A DNA stretch of 64,000 nt from Meghimatium bilineatum. Taxonomy: Eukaryota; Mollusca; Gastropoda; Stylommatophora; Philomycidae. Of this stretch, positions 22,861 to 34,611 are shown piece after piece. The position numbers and the translations under genes are program-made. Location: contig CM067322.1 of NCBI GenBank assembly GCA_034231615.1, positions 105,103,767 to 105,167,766 on the forward strand, in the 5' to 3' direction. How positions within the stretch are numbered: position 1 is the first letter of the stretch; every line of letters begins with the position of its first letter. The notes under the pieces were generated by a model, which saw nothing but the letters and a program-made list of their open reading frames with translations, ran no database searches and was not told the origin of the DNA.

Positions 22861-24020
22861 TGATAAAAGAACACGAGTGAAATGGTTGTCACCCCAATAA
22901 GTTACAAAATGGCCTCAACGTGGATATTCTTATTCTTGAATACAATGTTTTCTCTCTGATTGTTCTCTCTTCATGACTCGTGATTTCAATAATATATTCT
23001 TGAAATGACTTCTTGGTATCGTAGTAGTAGCTTCGTCCGATCGCCGTTGTGCGATAATATAGCGCGGCATGTACAGATGCAGTGAAATTGCCATCTGTAG
23101 AGACAGTCAGGGTCATCACATTTAGTAAATGTTGAAATTCCTAAAATAGTTGCTGATGTGTGTTTGTCAATCGATATGCCTATATTTTACGTATGCGGTG
23201 TGCTCGATGGCGGAAAACGTATGTACTCATATTGAGAGGCGAATGGGTGCTAGCTGAGAAGACCTGGTTCAAATACCGTCTGCTGTAATTTGATTTTTCT
23301 GTAATAAATTGTTGATGTTTGTATATTATATTATTCATTTTACCGATACCCATGCCATATCTGAAGCAACTATGTCTCTATTTATGATCTAATTATGTTT
23401 ACAAGTAGGACTAATGTGGTCACTAGAGTACTGATGCCTTCTAGCACTTATGTTAAATGTTTAAATGTTTGCTGTTGGTGTTTGCTGTTTACTGACATGT
23501 TCAGTGTGCGTGTGTGTGTTGTTAGTCTCTGTGTGTTCTTGGTATCTGGGTTGTTGGTGTCTGTGTTGTTGGTGTCCGTGTGTTGTTGGTGTCTGTGTGT
23601 TGTTCGACTGGTGTAAATTAATAGTAGCTTAAAAATATATACCTTGCAAATCTTGAAAAAACTCGCATCTTATTTTGGGATGCGGTATGGTCAAATGCGG
23701 AAAATCTGATGACTCAATTTGAGATGCGAGTGGGTGCCATCTGAGCGGACGTGGTTCAAATCCAATTTCCTGCAATATGCTTTTTTTTTCTTTTACTGAA
23801 ATACGTGAAAGAACGAGGTTGTATCATAAACGTCCATCAGGCAAGGTGCTGTTCTCACGGTTATCAATATGCTTATCGAACCAAGTGATCTGATTATACC
23901 AACATGTTTTTCCGATACAGTGATCAGATGAAAACAGCAGCATATTAATGAATGAACTTGCAATTTAACCAATACAAAGCTAAATATTATTCTAAAGTCC
24001 TGCCTCGCAATTATCAACTA
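22861..24020 (+). repeat. Intron with two tRNA-like dispersed repeats
   Basis: Two related stretches near 23205-23310 and 23660-23785 share GCGGAAAA, a GAGGCGAATGGGTGCTAGCTG or GAGATGCGAGTGGGTGCCATC phrase, and an RNA polymerase III B-box-like GGTTCAAATNC, then a pyrimidine run. They may be a tRNA-derived SINE or a tRNA-like remnant; neither folds obviously as a tRNA. Nothing else is recognised. Confidence 0.4.
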
Positions 24021-24046
24021 ATGTATGTATATGTTTTATTTTCCAG

Positions 24047-24261
24047 CATGCAGTAAGCTTGCCGACATCATTTTCCTCTTAGACTCATCTGGAAGTGTCA
24101 GCAGTGAAAGTTATCACCAACAGCTAATGTTTGCTGCCAACTTTACAGATAACTTCCAAATTGGGGTCGATGACGCTCGTTTCGGGGCAGTTATCTTCAG
24201 TGACAATGCAACCACATTGTTTAATTTAAATGACTACGGTGATCACTGGTCCATTTTACAG
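24047..24261 (+). CDS. Exon A2: N-terminal part of vWFA domain D2
   Basis: This 215-nt exon follows the acceptor GTTTTATTTTCCAG and ends TTACAG before GTTTGA. Phase 1 in, phase 0 out, same length as A1. It encodes the opening Cys (ACSKLADI), strand 1 with the MIDAS motif DSSGS (IIFLLDSSGSVS), helix 1 (QLMFAANFTDNFQIG) and the next strands (RFGAVIFSDNATTLFNL). Sequence after the Cys is closest to A3 (ADIIF shared). The donor GTTTGA is the weakest in the gene. Confidence 0.92.
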
Positions 24262-24360
24262 GTTTGATTCTTAATATAAATATTTTTATTCACTATTTCA
24301 GTTGCAAATTTAATATTTTAATGTGCAAAGAAATATGCACTGCTCTTGTGCAATATCACA

Positions 24361-25355
24361 ACTCTTAGTTGTAGAAGTAAAGACGTGACACCACTAGATA
24401 ACTATTAGTCGTAGAAGTATTGACGTGACACCAATAGATAACTCTTAGTCGTAGAAGAATAGACGTGACACCAATAGATAACTATTAGTCGTAGAAGTGT
24501 AGACGTGACACCAATAGATAACTCTTAGTCGTAGAAGTAAAGACGTGACACCAATAGATAACTCTTAGTCGTAGAAGTAAAGACGTGACACAAATAGATA
24601 ACTCTTAGTCGTAGAAGTAAAGACGTGACACCAATAGATAACTCTTAGTCGTAGAAGTATAGACGTGACACCAATAGATAACTCTTAGTCGTAGAAGTAT
24701 AGACGTGACAGCAATAGATAACTATTAGTCATAGAAGTATAGATGTGACACCCATAGATAACTCTTAGTCGTAGAAGTATAGACTGGTCACCAATAGATA
24801 ACTCTTAGTCGTAGAAGTATCTACGTATCACCAATAGATAACTCTTAGTTATAGAAGTATAGACTGGTCACCAATAGATAACTCTTAGTCGTAGAAGTAT
24901 AGACGTGACACCAATAGATAACTCTTAGTCATAGAGGTATAGATGTGACACCAATAGATAACTCTTAGTTATAGAAGTATTGACGTGACACCAATACATA
25001 ACTCTTAGTTATAGAAGTATAGACGTAACAAAAATGGATATCAATTGGGCGTGTAAAACTAGACGTGACACAAATACATAACCCTCAGTCGTAGAGGTTT
25101 AGACCTGATACCTATACATACAACCCGTGTAAAAATATAGACGTGACGTCAGTATATAATTATTGGTCGTGGAAGTATAGACGTGACACCAATAGATAAA
25201 CCTTAATCATGGAAGTATAGATGTGGCACCTATAGATAATCCATAGTTATGGAAGTATAGATGTGGCACCTATAGATAATCCATAATTATGGAAGTATAG
25301 ACGTGACACCAATAGATAAACCTTAGTGGTAGAAAAAGATACGTGCCAACAGTGA
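24361..25355 (+). repeat. 40-bp minisatellite in the A2-B2 intron
   Basis: About 25 units contain CTTAGTCGTAGAAGTATAGA and GTGACACCAATAGATAA. Units in the middle are near-identical; those after 25020 are increasingly diverged. Confidence 0.95.
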
Positions 25356-25417
25356 ATAACTCTTAGAAGTACATATATATATATTTCAGCTCTATAGAAA
25401 AATATCGCGTATGTGTC

Positions 25418-26360
25418 CACAATTACCTACGTATTTAGGTACCCGCAATTATATACGTATTTAGGTACTCGCTCTTACATACGTATTTAGGTACTCGCTC
25501 TTACATACGTATTTAGGTAACCGCTCTTACATACGTATTTAGGTACTCGCTCTTACATACGTATTTAGGTACTCGCTCTTACATACGTATTTAGGTAACC
25601 GCTCTTACATACGTATTTAGGTACTCGCTCTTACATACGTATTTAGGTACTCGCTCTTACATACGTATTTAGGTAACCGCTCTTACATACGTATTTAGGT
25701 AACCGCTCTTACATACGTATTTAGGTACTCGCTCTTACATACGTATTTAGGTAACCGCTCTTACATACGTATTTAGGTACTCGCTCTTACATACGTATTT
25801 AGGTACTCGCTCTTACATACGTATTTAGGTAACCGCTCTTACATACGTATTTAGGTAACCGCTCTTACATACGTATTTAGGTACTCGCTCTTACATACGT
25901 ATTTAGGTACTCGCTCTTACATACGTATTTAGGTACCCGCTCTTACATACGTATTTAGGTACCCGCAATTATATACGTATTTAGGTACTCGCTCTTACAT
26001 ACGTATTTAGGTACCCGCTCTTACATACGTATTTAGGTACTCGCTTTTACATACGTATTTAGGTAACCGCTCTTACATACGTATTTAGGTACTCGCTCTT
26101 ACATACGTATTTAGGTAACCGCTCTTACATACGTATTTAGGTACTCGCTCTTACATACGTATTTAGGTACCCGCTCTTACATACGTATTTAGGTACTCGC
26201 TCTTACATACGTATTTAGGTAACCGCTCTTACATACGTATTTAGGTACTCGCTCTTACATACGTATTTAGGTACCCGCTCTTACATACGTATTTAGGTAC
26301 TCGCTCTTACATACGTATTTAGGTACTCGCTCTTACATACGTATTTAGGTACCCGCAAGT
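25418..26360 (+). repeat. 26-bp minisatellite in the A2-B2 intron
   Basis: About 36 units contain TCTTACATACGTATTTAGGT followed by ACTCGC, AACCGC or ACCCGC. The three variants alternate in repeated short orders, indicating recent block duplications. Confidence 0.96.
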
Positions 26361-26967
26361 ACATAACCATGGAGTATCAGAAAAACTCATGTGCAGGTGT
26401 TGAAGGAGTCAAATGCGTAACAGATCTTAGTCGATAATATCTGAAAAAGACAATATTAATTATGTGGCCACGTATGAGACAATGAGGTTTGGAAAACATA
26501 GTAACAACAAGCATGATTGTGGGCAACAGAGACAAAGGGCGACAACGTGAGAAAATATAAACAACTGGCACTGCAGGGAAACAACACCGATTCTGATACA
26601 TAATAATGGAAACAGAGCTGTAAAAAGCAAAGATCGCCTACGCCAACAGGCATGTCACCTGATGATGATGAGTTAACTATCATTTGCGGAAACTGATATC
26701 CCGTTGTCAAATCATAAATTGTGAAATGTTTCCACAGCTGCATCAATAAAAGATTGTTACATTCTTCACAAAGGCAATGACTTCGATAATATTGAAACAC
26801 GTAATGAAAGTAAATTTGATAAACCGATGCAGAAATGTTTTGAAATATCTGAAATAATATTCGGGAACGACTGAAGAAAAAGACCTAAGGCAAAATAATG
26901 ACAATACCAACCTGTTGTTACTGCAGTAGATTGAAGGCAAAGATATTAAAACACCAATCTGTTATGA
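26361..26967. other. Intron sequence, nothing recognised
   Basis: No array or transposon similarity that I can support. Confidence 0.4.
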
Positions 26968-27625
26968 CTGTGTGCGTGTGTTCGTCCATCACAATTGATG
27001 AAGACAATGTTTTACATCCACTTTTGAAAATTCCATTAGAATTATGTCTATACCTAATATTTCGCAGATAGCTAATGAGCCCTATTTGAGCTGTAAACGT
27101 CTGTTGACTGTTCGGGCATGGAATGACCATTGTATACGGATTTTGGTCTATCCGTGACTTTCTAGCTACTCCCCGCTGTTAAATAGCTGCCATTCTCATC
27201 TTGTCACAAGATGATGGCCTCTTTTTGACTGTAGAGCGCAATGTAGATCTACTTTGTGCAGATTCTTCCCATGTGTCTTGTTCTTTTTCAAAAGCTTTCA
27301 GTGAGGTCTTTAACGAGTCTTGTTCTTTTGAGTTATTTTTTGACCACCTTGAGACGGTTGTACCCTTCTCCAGTTCACCATAATGATGTATCTTTGGCAG
27401 ACGATTGTCTGGCATACGCACCAAATGACCTATCCAACGAATCTGTGTCTGCATCAGGATAGTCAATGATGGGGGATACCAGATCTGTCAAGGGCAGTAG
27501 TATCTGAAATCTTGTCTTGTCATCTGATGTTCATAACTTTTCTGAGACAAGTAGTGTGAAAATGATTGAATTTCCTCACATGATGTCTACACACAGTCCA
27601 TGTCTCACTAGCGTATAACAAACAC
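26968..27625 (-). mobile_element. LINE-D: zinc-finger-tailed non-LTR element, 3' part
   Basis: The complement strand reads ASETWTV, FNHFHTTCLRKVMNI, then MQTQIRWIGHLVRMPDNRLPK, HYGELEKG, KEQDSLKTSLKAF, and, after a stop, CPNSQQTFTAQIGLISYL, a degenerate C2H2-like tail. The 3' end near 26968-27170 is shared with 57848-58060. The phrase MQTQIRWIGHLVRM is quoted from 27420-27462. Confidence 0.8.
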
Positions 27626-27636
27626 TTCATCTAATC

Positions 27637-27705
27637 TATATTAATATATTATTCAGAAACATGGGCACTAAATAAACAATTAGAAGAAAGGTGCCTTTGA
27701 GATGT
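27637..27705 (+). mobile_element. LINE-R fragment, left part of a split copy
   Basis: It encodes YSETWALNKQLEE, matching the LINE-R copy at 10.8 kb, and ends at AGATGT, where element K has inserted. The copy resumes at 28937. Confidence 0.8.
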
Positions 27706-28936
27706 TTTGTTTGTTTTGCGTTGGCTCCATTGTAACCATCACGGATATCCGTGCGATTTCCGCCGGGAGCGTGATTACGTTGTGCCACCGTTATGCGTCT
27801 TGTAGGCCTAGCACAGCCGATTTCGCCATGCCTTGACAATTCGGGTGGGCTACCCTTAGCCTGTGACAGCCTCTACATCTGTCTCCAGGGACGCGTAGTG
27901 ACGACTCTTCGCCCAGACGATTTTTGCTCTCATCTGACTCGCACGAGGTGTTCCACTGTCTATGAACTTGCCTCGTGTAATTGGACGTGATGTGCCTGTG
28001 CCCATTGGGTACTGAACCGTTTCTCATCCGTGAGTATGGTTCCTTAAGGGGAAGAACTCAACAGAGGAGTTGGACCCTGGCTCTTTCGCCCTCTTAGCCT
28101 AGGTGTCATTCACCGACATCATGTACCCCTTGTCCTAGTTCGAGTCTCACACCACGCGTTTGAGAGCAAGGCGTTTTCGAGCTGAGCGTCCTTGTCCAAA
28201 TAGCGCCTGAGCCCATCAGGTACTGAACCCTTTCTCTCTTCAAGTGTATTTCCGGTGTAGGAAAACCTGACAGTAGAGTTGGGCCAGGGCTAAATCGTTG
28301 CCCCTTTTGTGCCTGAGCCCATCGGGTACAGAACCCTTTCTCTCTGCAAGTGTACTTCCGGTATAGGAATGCTCGACATTAGAGTTGGATTAGGTCTTCT
28401 TGCTTTACCAGACGCCAATGAATGGGTCTGGGTCTCTGCCTGTAAGGAACACAGGTAACTAGATGCTCGTCTCGAGCTGACGGAGCTTGTAGTTCCCCTT
28501 TTCTAGAGACTTTTCACTTTCTATTTGCAGTTCGCGTTGCCCTCTAGCGCTGTTCTGCCCTTTCATTGTTTCATTGTACTCGGTATGAAGTCTATTTGTC
28601 TCTCGCCATGCATCTACCTTTACGTGCATTTTACATTGGCCGCCCCTCCAATGTTCGGACTGGACTGACTAGCTTCACTGTATGTCGACAGTGTCGCTAT
28701 ATGTGGTGATGCTGGTGGTGTCGGAGATATTGTCTGTCTCTTGTGCAGTCAAATCTCTTTTAATCTGCTACCTCCACATTCTCGGACACGATCCCCAAAT
28801 GATGTGGCCAGAATCAGCACGAGCTGCTGTATTTCTATTTCCAGGGTGCACCGCGTGGAGGTACATTTGGGATCTTGGTTATCTGCTAACCCTGGGTCCG
28901 CCTAGAGCAATGCGTTCCCATTTGCATCCCACTTTC
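27706..28936 (-). mobile_element. Element K copy 3, inserted in LINE-R
   Basis: The longest K copy (1231 bases) is flanked by AGATGT at 27700-27705 and 28937-28942. The intact LINE-R sequence at 10.77 kb shows the empty site, so the insertion point is certain. On the complement strand it begins near GATGCAAATGGGAACGCATT and ends in a CAAA-type tail like copy 1. It carries the internal GTTCAGTACC blocks near 28010, 28225 and 28330. Confidence 0.9.
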
Positions 28937-29310
28937 AGATGTGGATATATAGAAGAATAGGAAGAACATCATGGAAGGAGAAGAAAACAAATGAAGAGAT
29001 TCTAACAAAAACTTAATATGAAGAAATAATTATTAAAGGATATAACGAAAAATAATAATTAAAAGCAAATACAATATTTTGGACATATTAAAAGTCATGA
29101 CACCTTGTTGAGGATTTTACTTGAAGGTAAATTCGAAGAGAAACGAACAAGAGATAGACAAAGATACAAGAGGGAGAGTAACATTACAAGATAGACAGAT
29201 TACAGTATAGCATCGTGCACCACCAAAACAAGAGAAAGGTGATGTTGGAGGTCTGTTGCAGTCAACTTTCGTTACGGAGATGGCACTTGATGAAGATGAT
29301 GTTTTAAATA
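28937..29310 (+). mobile_element. LINE-R fragment, right part of the split copy
   Basis: The + strand continues LINE-R from the YRRIGRTSW equivalent (AGAAGAATAGGAAGAACATC) through a decayed ILDILK (FGHIK) region, to GGTCTGTTGCAGTC and a GATGAAGATGATG tail near 29290. Many stops interrupt it. Confidence 0.75.
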
Positions 29311-29707
29311 AATACATGTCTATATAAAACTGGTTGTCGCAAAGAGGTCAAAAGTCATTCATAGTGTGCTTACTTGACATCGTCATGAATTATGAGCAGT
29401 TTTGCTGTTTTATCTATTTGTACAACGGTGCAAAGAGGCAGGGTATTATTTTTTGGAACTTTTTCATAACAAGGAAAATCCACATTCCCATTTTTGTGAA
29501 ATGTTTTACGAAGGTACCTCCTACTCAGAGAGACTATAACATGAAATAACAGTACATGTAGAAATAAAATGATGGAATGGAAAAAAAAATGCTCTTTCGT
29601 AAAGAATTATATTAATCAACAGTATTAGTTTGACTTGAGTGATTACAATAAATTCACACGTTATCTAAACGGTAATGGTTGTATTAACGTTTCTAACATT
29701 CCAACAG
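29311..29707. other. Intron sequence before exon B2
   Basis: Nothing recognised. The acceptor of B2 is CTAACATTCCAACAG. Confidence 0.5.
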
Positions 29708-29870
29708 TCTTTGCTAGCAGCACCTCATTTAAAGGGTGGAACAAACACAGCACAAGCTCTGGATATGATCTTCAATGATGGTCTATTTGGGTCACCAGGT
29801 GGGGGTAGAAATACATCCTCCAAAATGTTGTTCATTATGACAGATGGTCAGTCCGCCAATATAAGTCAAT
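29708..29870 (+). CDS. Exon B2: middle part of vWFA domain D2
   Basis: This 163-nt exon enters in phase 0 and leaves in phase 1 before the consensus donor GTAAGT. It encodes LLAAPHLKGGTNTAQAL, where the first Thr of TNT is the expected MIDAS Thr, and KMLFIMTDGQS with the MIDAS Asp. D2 thus has a complete MIDAS set. Its length equals B3. The donor is the first unit of a 30-bp array of about 34 copies. Confidence 0.9.
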
Positions 29871-30910
29871 GTAAGTAACAACGTAGATATATACGTCAGT
29901 GTAAGTAGCAACGTAGATGTATACGTCAGTGTAAGTAGCAACGTAGATGTATACGTCAGTGTAAGTAGCAACGTAGATATATACGTCAGTGTAAGTAACA
30001 ACGTAGATATATACGTCAGTGTAGATAGCAACGTAGATGTATACGTCAGTGTAAGTAGCAACGTAGATATATACGTCAGTGTAAGTAGCAACGTAGATAT
30101 ATACGTCAGTGTAAGTAACAACGTAGATATATACGTCAGTGTAAGTAACAACGCAGATATATACGTCAGTGTAAGTAACAACGTAGATATATACGTCAGT
30201 GTAAGTAACAACTTAGATATATACGTCAGTGTAAGTAACAACGCAGATATATACGTCAGTGTAAGTAGCAACGTAGATATATACGTCAGTGCAAGTAACA
30301 ACTTAGATATATACGTCAGTGTAAGTAACAACGCAGATATATACGTCAGTGTAAGTAACAACGTAGATATATACGTCAGTGTAAGTAACAACGCAGATAT
30401 ATACGTCGGTGTAGGTAACAACGTAGATATATACGTCAGTGTAAGTAACAACGCAGATATATACGTCAGTGTAAGTAACAACGTAGATATATACGTCAGT
30501 GTAAGTAACAACGTAGATATATACGTCAGTGTAGGTAACAACGTAGATATATACGTCAGTGTAAGTAACAACGTAGATATATACGTCAGTGTAGGTAACA
30601 ACGTAGATATATACGTCAGTGTAGGTAACAACGTAGATATATACGTCAGTGTAGGTAACAACGTAGATATATACGTCAGTGTAGGTAACAACGTAGATAT
30701 ATACGTCGGTGTAGGTAACAACGTAGATATATACGTCAGTGTAAGTAACAACGTAGATATATACGTCGGTGTAGGTAACAACGTAGATATATACGTCAGT
30801 GTAGGTAACAACGTAGATATATACGCCAGTGTAAGTAACAACGTAGATATATACGTCAGTGTAGGTAACAATGTAGATATATACGTCGGTGTAGGTAACA
30901 ACGTAGATAC
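29871..30910 (+). repeat. 30-bp array of repeated 5' splice sites starting at the B2 donor
   Basis: The unit starts GTAAGTAACAACGTAGATAT and ends TACGTCAGT, so every junction reads CAGT|GTAAGT. About 34 units run from the real donor to 30910. Most early units keep GTAAGT; later ones read GTAGGT, and single units read GTAGAT or GCAAGT. Reading on from B2 hits TAA within the first unit. Long complement-strand frames of 208 and 369 codons here are only echoes of a unit length divisible by 3. Confidence 0.95.
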
Positions 30911-30944
30911 TATAATCGTCTTCTGTCATGCTTCAGATGACTGC

Positions 30945-31436
30945 TTCTATAATCTTCTTCCCTCTATCAATCAAGACTGCTTCTATATCTTACTTTTCTC
31001 TGTCAATCATCATATGAACGTCTCTATAATTTTTTTTTTCTCTGTCAAATGATTTCTCCTATATTCTTCACTTTTCTGTTTCTCATGACACTCTATATAC
31101 TACTTTTCGCGTTCGAGAATGCTCGAATTGGGAGTCAGGATAGGCGTTTCCCTTAGAGAACAACTAACAACGATTTCAAAAAGAGTTTTGTACCAACATA
31201 GAATAGGATCCATTATCAGTTTTACACTGAGAGAGTTACTGAAGAATATTTCCTATGGCGATGTCCAGTTTACGAAGATCATATCAACATGTCTAATACT
31301 TAATACCATTTTTCCCTCTGTCACTTATGACTGCCTCTATATTCGTCTTTGCTCTGTCAATCATGATTGCCTATATATTGTTCTTTGCTCTGTCAATCAT
31401 GATTGCCTATATATTAGTGTTTCCTAAAAGAGAGAT
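30945..31436 (+). repeat. Diverged 36-bp repeat, left part
   Basis: Decayed units contain CTCTGTCAATCATGATTGCC followed by TATATATT and CTTTC. The array continues at 32955, on the far side of a LINE-H and a SINE. One atypical insert of about 150 bases lies near 31110-31270. Confidence 0.75.
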
Positions 31437-31439
31437 CAG

Positions 31440-32660
31440 TGTTATCAAGGTTATGGCGATTTTCGAATTGCAGCAATGAGTACTGTTTCTGCTTCTACAT
31501 GTGATGTTTTTTTTTCTGTCATAGATTATGGTCTCGGCCTACTAACACTGTCACAGACACAAGGCGATAGATTGGAAAAAGTTCGAAATGAGGCAATGAG
31601 AGTGGTACTGAGGTGCACTAGAGATACACCCATCTCTGCTATGAGATTTCTACTTAATCTCCCCAGCATTAGAGTGTGACATCAGGTAGCTCAGGATAGA
31701 TCGTACCTTAAAGTGATAGAATACAATCACCACACACTAAACGAACGTCTAGATGAGTCAAAGGGAAAACGAATCATGCGTGGCAGATAATGATGACAGG
31801 TGTTGAAGACATACTGCGAAGAATATGTGAATCTGAAGACATAGGAAAGATCAGTGAAAGGGTGGAGGTAGACAATGAGAAAAAATAACTGACTAAAGTA
31901 ATAATATAACTAGACAAAGCGTGTCGAAAAGGGACGGGGTCAGGGCCCAGGATACAGTGCTTGAACTAGCCCAGCTACACTCGACTCAACATAACATAAT
32001 TATATACACAAATGGCTCAGTTAATAGAAACACAAATAAAAGCGGTTGGGGTTTTGTTGCCTATAGAAATGGCGTGAAGTTGGTTGAGAAATCTTCAGCA
32101 TATTCTACAGTCACATCGAGCATGAGGATGGAGATAGAGGGAGTTACAGCAGCTCTTAATTGGTTGATACATCAACACACTCAGTAATACTCACAGACTG
32201 TCAAATCATGCTGCGCAAGATAGAAAAGCTCATGCTAAGAAAAGCATGGTTGGACATATTGAACAACTCAGTTGTCCAGAACATTACATGGATATAGTAC
32301 ATTGGTTATGCTAGGGTCAGAGGAAACGAGAGAGCCGACTTCTTGGCAGGCAATGCGGCGTTAGACGGCACATTGCTGAGAAGAGATAAAGCAGACTTGA
32401 TCAAGGCAGTAATAAATTCTTCACAATGAAGATGATGTCAATGAGGCTGAGAACGTACACATACAGAGAATGCCAGAAATGGGATTATCTAGATGAGGGG
32501 GGGGGGGAGGAAATCTAAATCTTTTTTGGAAAGCCCCGACGATCACATAATAAACACCTCACCGGGACTCTGAGTCTATATACACTGAGATGACTGATTG
32601 AACTGAGAACGGAGCACTAATGGGAATACCCCCACATGCTGTGTAGCTAGTTTCTAAAGA
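31440..32660 (+). mobile_element. LINE-H copy: end of reverse transcriptase plus RNase H
   Basis: Readable pieces in order are IDYGLGLLTLSQTQ, RNEAMRVVLRCTRDTP, ERLDESKGKR, IIYTNGSVN (RNase H start, with the catalytic D of TDGS replaced by N), SGWGFVAYRNG, SSMRMEIEGVTAALNWL and RVRGNERADFLAG. A G run lies near 32498. The order defines the LINE-H family (reverse transcriptase then RNase H, as in I and Jockey-type elements that keep RNase H). Frameshifts and stops make it inactive. Confidence 0.82.
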
Positions 32661-32662
32661 TC

Positions 32663-32945
32663 GCCCGTGTGTTGCCGAGGCCCAAAACGGGAGCAAATAA
32701 TAGCAACACTGTTTACCTTCCACGCATGTCGTAAAAGGCGACTAAGGAAGTTATGGGATGGAGCTGGTTGTCCCATCCCATATAGGGTCAGTGACCGAAA
32801 GCCATGCTGAAGTCAGATGTGTCAGACCGAAATACGCAGATATCGCAACAATGCTGTAAACCATGACACAACGCATTCCGTTCTCCGGACTACATCCTGC
32901 TAATCTGCAGGTGTTTGAGAACGAACGCAGAAGAAGAAGAAGAAG
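32663..32945 (+). mobile_element. SINE copy 1 (about 280 bp)
   Basis: It begins CGCCCGTGTGTTGCCGAGGC, has a central TTCCACGCATGTCGTAAAAG followed by GCGACTAAGG, and ends TTTGAGAACGAACGCAGAAG with a GAA tail. It is about 85-90 percent identical by eye to 54325-54605. The central phrase looks like one of the conserved SINE core domains, which I cannot name with certainty. No clear tRNA head was seen. Confidence 0.8.
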
Positions 32946-32954
32946 AATCAAGAT

Positions 32955-33320
32955 ATCATTGTTTACTCTGTCAATCAGAACTGCCTCTGTATTATTCTTT
33001 CAGCTGTCAATCATGATTGCTTACATATCATCTTTCCCTCTGTCAATCATGATTGCCTATATAACATTCTTTCCTCTGTCAATCATGATTGTATATATAT
33101 TATTGTTTCCTATGTCAACTACCACTGTCTCTATATCATTCCTTCCTCTGTCAATCATCACTGTCTTTATTTTTTTTCCTTCTGTCTGTCAATTATGACT
33201 AGTTCTATATTCTTCCTTCTTTCAACAAGTATCACTACCTCTATATAATTCTTTCCTATGTCAATCATTGCTGGCTCTGTATAATTTGTTTCCTCTGTCA
33301 ATCATCAGATGATTGTCTGT
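32955..33320 (+). repeat. Diverged 36-bp repeat, right part
   Basis: This is the same repeat as 30945-31436 (CTGTCAATCATGATTGCCTA). The LINE-H plus SINE pair split the array. Confidence 0.8.
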
Positions 33321-34130
33321 TCCTGTCTAGACACTGTTCACTATTGTACACGTTTCATCAGTATTCCTGTTCACAGTTGTACAAGTATCATCAATATTCA
33401 TTTCTAGACACTGTGCACTATTGTACAAGTAACATCAATGATTCTGTCTACAGTTGTACAAGTATCATCAATTATTCTGTCTACAGTTGTACAAGTATCA
33501 TCAATGTTCATGTCTAAACATCATCCACTATTGTATCGTCAATGTTCATGTCTAATCATCATCCACTATTGTATCGTCAATGTTCATGTCCAGACAGTTC
33601 ACTATTGCCTCATCACTGTTAATGTCTGGACAGTGTCCACTATTGTCTCATGAATGTTTATGTCTAGAAAATGTCCAGCATTTTAAAATTCTCATCAATG
33701 TTCATATCGAGACAATGTCCGCTATTTTATACGTCACATAAATATTCACGTCCAGACGCTGCTCACTATTGTACAAATATCATCAATGTTCATGTCTAGA
33801 CATCGTCCACTATTGAGCAAGCCTCATCAATGTTTATGTCAGAGACTGTCCACTAATGGTCAATTCTTAACAATGTTCATGTCTAGATACTGTGTACTAA
33901 TGTACAAATTTAATCAATGTCCATGTCTAGACACTGTGTACAATGTACAAATTTAATCAATGTCCATGTCTAGACACTGTGTACTAATATACACGTTTCA
34001 TCAATATGTACACTATTATACAAGGCTCATCAATGTTCATTCCTAGAGACTGTCCAGTTTTTAGTGTCATCAATATGCGTGTCTAAATGCGGTCCACTAT
34101 GGTTTTAGTGACATTCATTCATATGTCTAG
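33320..34130 (+). repeat. Diverged repeat of about 40 bp
   Basis: About 20 decayed units contain CATCAATGTTCATGTCTAGA and variants of CACTGTCCACTATTGTACAAG. Units differ by substitutions and indels, so this array is older than the near-identical arrays in other introns. Confidence 0.8.
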
Positions 34131-34228
34131 ACGGGGTATATGGGTAGGGAGATTGATTCATCTTTATCTAAATCTATCACAGAAAAATTTCTCATGAGAT
34201 CAATTATTTATACTAGATGATGTATTAA

Positions 34229-34611
34229 TGATTCTTCTTCTTCTTTCGTTCACTTGAAACGTGTCTATATCTGCAGATTCTCCATCTGGCTTGTAACTTG
34301 GCTCTTTGAAATGTATCCTTTGCTAACCAATATTTGATGTTCTTCACTAGGTCTGATCTCTGCCTGCTGTCTAGATGTTTACATCTTATTTTGCAGATTC
34401 TTCAGTTCATAGTTCCAGTTGGGTTTATAGTTTTTGCGTGATCACACCCCCTCCCCCTCTCAGGGAATGATTTTACTGGCAGCATGTGATCCTAGCCCCC
34501 ATCTCTGAGAGTGACTGATGAAGTCACAACACACCATAAGTCTCTCATTTTCTGGAATTGTGTCAAGTTCCAATAATCTATCATGTGGGCAGTAGTAGTA
34601 GTAGTAGTAGG
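34229..34611 (-). mobile_element. LINE-E, 3' portion
   Basis: The complement strand reads LELDTIPENERLMVCCDF, ISHSQRWG (the GDFNSHSQ motif of the LINE AP-type endonuclease), NYELKNLQN, then a GAA-repeat tail with GTTTCAAGTGAACGAAAGAAG near 34229-34262. The 5' portion is at 36876-37500, beyond the LINE-B insertion. Confidence 0.7.

Noticed and set aside
24361-26360. Possible CRISPR-like regular arrays
   Set aside because: Units are contiguous and spacers are not unique; these are ordinary minisatellites in a eukaryotic intron.
29792-30929. Complement-strand frames of 369 and 208 codons with TYISTLL- and YVVTYTDV-type repeats
   Set aside because: They arise because the 30-bp unit is divisible by 3 and has no stop on that strand. 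One even runs antisense through exon B2.
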